Source: Endocalyx cinctus (lineage: Eukaryota > Ascomycota > Sordariomycetes > Amphisphaeriales > Apiosporaceae). From it: a stretch of DNA of 64,000 nucleotides. Of the stretch, positions 60,657-64,000 are shown piece by piece; within the stretch, counting starts at the first letter, position 1; every line of letters begins with the position of its first letter. The stretch is from positions 2,606,019 through 2,670,018 of the forward strand of contig BCKC01000007.1 of the NCBI GenBank assembly GCA_001600455.1, read 5' to 3'. A program made the translations under genes and the position numbers. The notes beneath the pieces are model-generated. The model was not told where the DNA came from, ran no database searches, and saw only the letters and a program-made list of their open reading frames with translations.

Positions 60657-62514
60657 GCCTATGATCCGATGCGGTGGATCCATCAAGGACGGTTCTTTAG
60701 ACAGGTAGTGTTCCCTCGATAAAAAAAAAAAAAAAGTCTACAAGGAATTGATGCAAGATTGGTTATGTTTCGTCTATACTTGCCCCCCTGTACTATATGT
60801 ACACTTCCGCAGATAAAGATTACTTCGGGTAGATCTTACCACGATGCTTGTTTGTTGGGTATGGTATACACGCTAGCCGAGTGTGTGTTCCGTAGCGATA
60901 TATCCGAGACTCTCGTCGTATACGTTGTCATCTATTTATATGAGCTTTTCTTTTTATCTTTGAGTTCCACCAATTACTAATTACACCCACCTAATATATG
61001 GTGGCAGGGTAGGAGGCTCTCGGAAATTGATCGTTGGGCTAGATGTTAGTTGCAGGTTCCCGATCACCACATATGCTCCAGACAGCCCCACGGCCCTACA
61101 TATATCATACGCGAGTACGGACGTTACGTCTCACTGCGTTGATGCCTTGTGTAATAAGGGAAAGGGAGAATGGCAACATTCCCCGTTGGGTCGTTAACCT
61201 ATTAGGAACCGATACCTGCCAACCTCCCATCAACATACTCGTCTCTAATTCATTTATCTGTTTCTTTCCATGCTATAAAGTCGACGTAGGAGCCACGAAC
61301 CCCTACGTAAATCATGTAAGATCCCACTTCGTTATGGGAATTTCTACCGGGAGCTGACAGTACGGACCTCGACGCCGGCGGGTCACGACCGGCGGTTATA
61401 TCTTCCTATTGCCCCCCGGTCTTCAACCGCCCGATAGGTCACTTGCAGGCTGCATAAAAAATTTACGTCTATCCATCCATCTGTCGATTTTCATGCAGAC
61501 CGGGGCCCTGGTACTGGTCATCTGAAACATGGACACACGTGGGAATGAGCCGACCGTTATCTGTATATCAAGAGAAAAATCACAACGCATATTCGAATAC
61601 CACGGAAGTTTCAAGCACCCGAAGCTTTTTTTTTAAAAAAAAAAAAAAAATCGGTGATTTTGGTCCGCTTAATATGCACCCTATCAATGAAATTTATGCA
61701 GGGGAAAAAGAAAACTGTGTTTACTAGAAGTCTTCGAATATGTCGTGCCTGGGTAAGGGTTATTTTGGGCAAGAGTAAAAACACCCTACGTGCGTTAAAG
61801 TATCAAAATCGCAGTTTCATAGGATACATACGAAAACCATAGTTTACTGAAAGCGGGATATATTGGAATAATTTCTATATGTCTCTATGTTGACAACCCG
61901 TCTCACCAGATTCGCTAACCCGTACGTCACCTGTCCTTTTCTTTCTCTCTATTCGATACACACGGGATCGTTATGTGCACGCTTTGAATGAAAGACAAAG
62001 AACAAAAATTCTAAATATGATATAATTATATAGAAAAGAAGAAAACAAACTCGCTGATATTTTCTCACAGATAGATTATACCGCCATCGGGTTCAGGCTT
62101 GGCGAAGACGAAGAAAAACCAGTGGTCCAAATAATGTTTGCCTGAGAGACCCCTCGCCACACCCGCGTCACGCATACTGCAGGTGGTCTTGAGATTAACT
62201 ATGAGACTCTGTGATTGGGAGGTTTTCGGTCCCGGAAACTCAATGCACTGGGAAAGTGATTTGTGCACAGATCCAACGATTAACGTCTGAAGACCAGTCA
62301 TCTCTACCCACGCACCTTCACACTCAACTTTTGGAGAATGAAAAAAAAAATAAAAATAAAAATAAAAAATACAGCCAAGAAAATATCTCAACGTCAATTA
62401 GATGGTACCCTTTTCCCTTTTTCTTTTTTTTTTTCCCCTTCCTCGCATCTTTCTCTGTTCGTAGCGAGTAGCAATGACCCCTGTACAGCTGCCCCTATAT
62501 TTTATATTTCCTTT
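60657..62514. other. 1.9-kb gene-free stretch
   Basis: 3' flanks of two convergent genes. A15 near 60720-60735, and T9 directly followed by A16 at 61626-61650, a perfect AT hairpin. A 110-codon minus-strand frame (62065-62397) has a Lys/Phe-rich start created by an A-rich run and no recognisable domain, so it is not called. Confidence 0.55.
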
Positions 62515-62784
62515 TTATCGATGACGGCGGCGGTGAGAGGATGATGACGACGATGACGACGACTCCTGAGTCGAATGAGGTAACCTCCAGATTATGCCGT
62601 TGTGGAGACAGAGACCGTTGGCGATGCAGTCATCGCAGAGCTGACCCTCCTGATACCACGAGTCCCGTAGGACCTTGACCCCGAGGCATTGGTGATTAGG
62701 ATCATTACGGGCGAAGTGGCAATACGACTTGAGCCGTACAGTTGAGTGCTTGCACACGAAAAGGAATTCCTCCCAGTCGCACAT
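62515..62784 (-). CDS. Small Cys/His-rich protein, 89 aa, probable zinc binder
   Basis: Single exon from ATG at 62784 to TAA. It has seven Cys (2, 11, 22, 33, 50, 53, 59) and four His (13, 23, 31, 61) in the first 61 residues, arranged as MCDWEEFLFVCKH, KSYCHFARNDPNHQC, QLCDDCIANGLCLH. This spacing is like small zinc-binding proteins of unknown role that recur in filamentous ascomycetes (opening W-x5-VCxH, later a CxxC). There is no signal peptide. The tail is low-complexity Ser followed by HRRRHR. GC content is above the flanks. It may be the only exon or the end of a larger gene; I found no upstream exon that must join it. Confidence 0.6.
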   Translation of the reverse strand: MCDWEEFLFVCKHSTVRLKSYCHFARNDPNHQCLGVKVLRDSWYQEGQLCDDCIANGLCLHNGIIWRLPHSTQESSSSSSSSSHRRRHR

Positions 62785-64000
62785 TTTATTTATCTTGTTG
62801 CTCAGATTCTTGAAAGCGTGTAAAGGGGTTTCTTGATTTTGTTGGGGCCGTCCTAATGTAGGAAAGAAAGAAATGGAAAGTAAAGATAATATCGTGAATA
62901 GTTCTCAGGAGAAAACACCAAGAAAAGTGGTGTAAGTTTATATGTATATGAGAAAGATAGAGAACGAAAGTAAGATAGTTAAAGCGTTTAGCCTCTTTTT
63001 TTTTTTTTTTTTAGACGCCCAGTGACCTCTGTGGATGGTCGTTTGCTGGTGTGTTTGCTTTTAGTTCCCGTTAACCAAAAGTGACAAGTTAGAAAGTCGT
63101 TATGGGACTATGTATGAACTTTTGCTTTATCTTATGAGTCGCAGAGGGGAGAAAAGAGACGTATATACGTTGATTATAGAGATGAATTCTTGGGCAGGTT
63201 GCAGAAAAGGGGGGAGGAAAGAAGGACCGTGCTGCTTCTATATATTCACTTGACTCTTGAGTCCTTTGACCATATCACGAGTCGCGTCCACTTATAAGCC
63301 GGGGGGGGGGGGGGGGGGGTCAATGACAGATGAAGCTACTCAGGGGTATAATTAAATTGTAAAACTCGATAATTACAGTCAAGCTTCAGATATGACGGCG
63401 ATGAAAATCACAAGATGTAGCTAACCAGTAGAACGGGAAACTCGCATCGTACACAAACTTGAAGCAATGTTTTCGATTGATGTACGATTCTATTTGACTG
63501 GTCACATATCTCATCAATACCTTCATGAACCCTTACCTCTAGATAGATTGAAATCAATATGGCCCCGTACACACTTGTGAGATATCAAAAGACCCACAGG
63601 CACAACATATGTAGGACGATGACAGGGAGGCCATCGAAATAAAACAGAATATAATAGAATGTAATAAAATAAAAAATAATTAACATAGTGTTTGTTAAAT
63701 ATCGTATTTAATAGACTGTCTCCATAAATGCGGCTCAACAAGGCTGAATATCGTACTCGTTGACATTTATATACTCCAAGTGGTGAGAAACTAGGGACAT
63801 GGGGTGACTAGATCGCCAAGTGCGGATGAATCTAGATACGTGGCTCAGGGAATTCATCTACGGGGTTGAAGCAGTCACCTTCAACTATATATTCTAAGGA
63901 CCTTGCCTTTAAGGATTACTCCTTAAACAAACGGTTGGCGGACGGTCTCGTAGGATGATAAGCGAGACCCGAGTACCAGGTTTTCAATTGAGAGAGGCAT
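62785..64000. other. Gene-free end of window with a G19 homopolymer
   Basis: No gene supported. T13 near 63000-63013 and a pure G run of 19 at 63301-63319. A 72-codon minus-strand frame near 63523-63741 is Tyr/Phe/Leu-rich from AT-rich sequence and looks like chance. Confidence 0.55.
63301..63319. repeat. G19 homopolymer
   Basis: Nineteen consecutive G in an AT-rich intergenic region, directly preceded by GCC. Pure G runs of this length are rare and prone to length errors in sequencing. Confidence 0.9.

Noticed and set aside
62065..62397. 110-codon minus-strand frame
   Set aside because: The beginning is translated A/T homopolymer and the remainder has no recognisable motif.
1..64000. CRISPR arrays, prophage, insertion sequences, rRNA or tRNA genes
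   Set aside because: No regular spaced repeats, no phage or IS genes, and no tRNA B-box in a plausible context or 5S-like sequence found by eye on either strand. A covariance-model scan would be more sensitive.

Overview
This window looks like nuclear DNA of a filamentous ascomycete (Pezizomycotina; a Sordariomycete-like fungus is my best guess). The genes are split by short introns (55-150 nt) with GTRAGT-type donors and YAG acceptors, often with a CTAAC/CTAAT-like branch site. Coding exons are GC-rich inside AT-rich flanks. The gene set is fungal: Atg7, an Oma1-type protease, a fused BioD-BioA enzyme and a GPI-anchored GH16 wall enzyme. I see no operons, no bacterial ribosome-binding sites, no CRISPR array and no convincing tRNA or rRNA gene. 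I support 18 protein genes, 16 of which I rebuilt by joining exons by eye.

Layout. 1-1762: 3' part of a membrane glycosyltransferase (GT2 type). 5612-7748 (-): F-box protein. 7.7-12.8 kb: long gene-free stretch with TACCTA/GTACTTA-rich sequence. 12818-14080 (+): membrane J-domain protein. 14686-16854 (-): MFS transporter with a 13-nt microexon. 17615-23560: a complete late biotin pathway, with BioF (-), bifunctional BioD-BioA (+) and BioB (-). 24729-27057 (-): Atg7. 28326-29558 (+): dCMP deaminase. 30128-30519 (-): 64-residue single-span membrane protein. 33992-34391 (-): small cytochrome b5. 36042-37406 (-): Oma1-like mitochondrial metalloprotease. 38200-40577 (-): GPI-anchored GH16 glucanase/transglycosylase. 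44378-45151 (-): Kre9/Knh1-like secreted protein with one membrane span. 47989-48796 (-): bZIP factor. 48.8-57.6 kb: the largest gene desert, with a dispersed TACACTA/TAGTGTA motif, a perfect 12-bp hairpin and a strong G-quadruplex candidate. 57605-59446 (-): Mgr3-like mitochondrial TPR protein. 59973-60656 (+): Dap1/MAPR-like heme-binding protein. 62515-62784 (-): small Cys/His-rich protein.

How the genes work together. BioF makes KAPA from pimeloyl thioester and alanine. The BioA half of the fusion converts KAPA to DAPA, the BioD half closes the ureido ring to dethiobiotin, and BioB inserts sulfur. BioF and BioDA are divergent from a 361-bp intergenic region holding a CCAAT box, and BioDA and BioB are convergent with only 171 bp between stop codons. 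The MFS transporter beside BioF is a candidate for moving biotin or a precursor, but that rests only on position. The other genes are housekeeping functions (autophagy, dCMP deamination, mitochondrial quality control, heme proteins, cell wall) with no visible functional clustering. From 30.1 to 59.4 kb all seven genes lie on the minus strand.

No clearly new multi-gene system stands out. The most unusual signals are the non-coding motifs in the 48.8-57.6 kb desert, the microexon, and two small proteins of unknown function.
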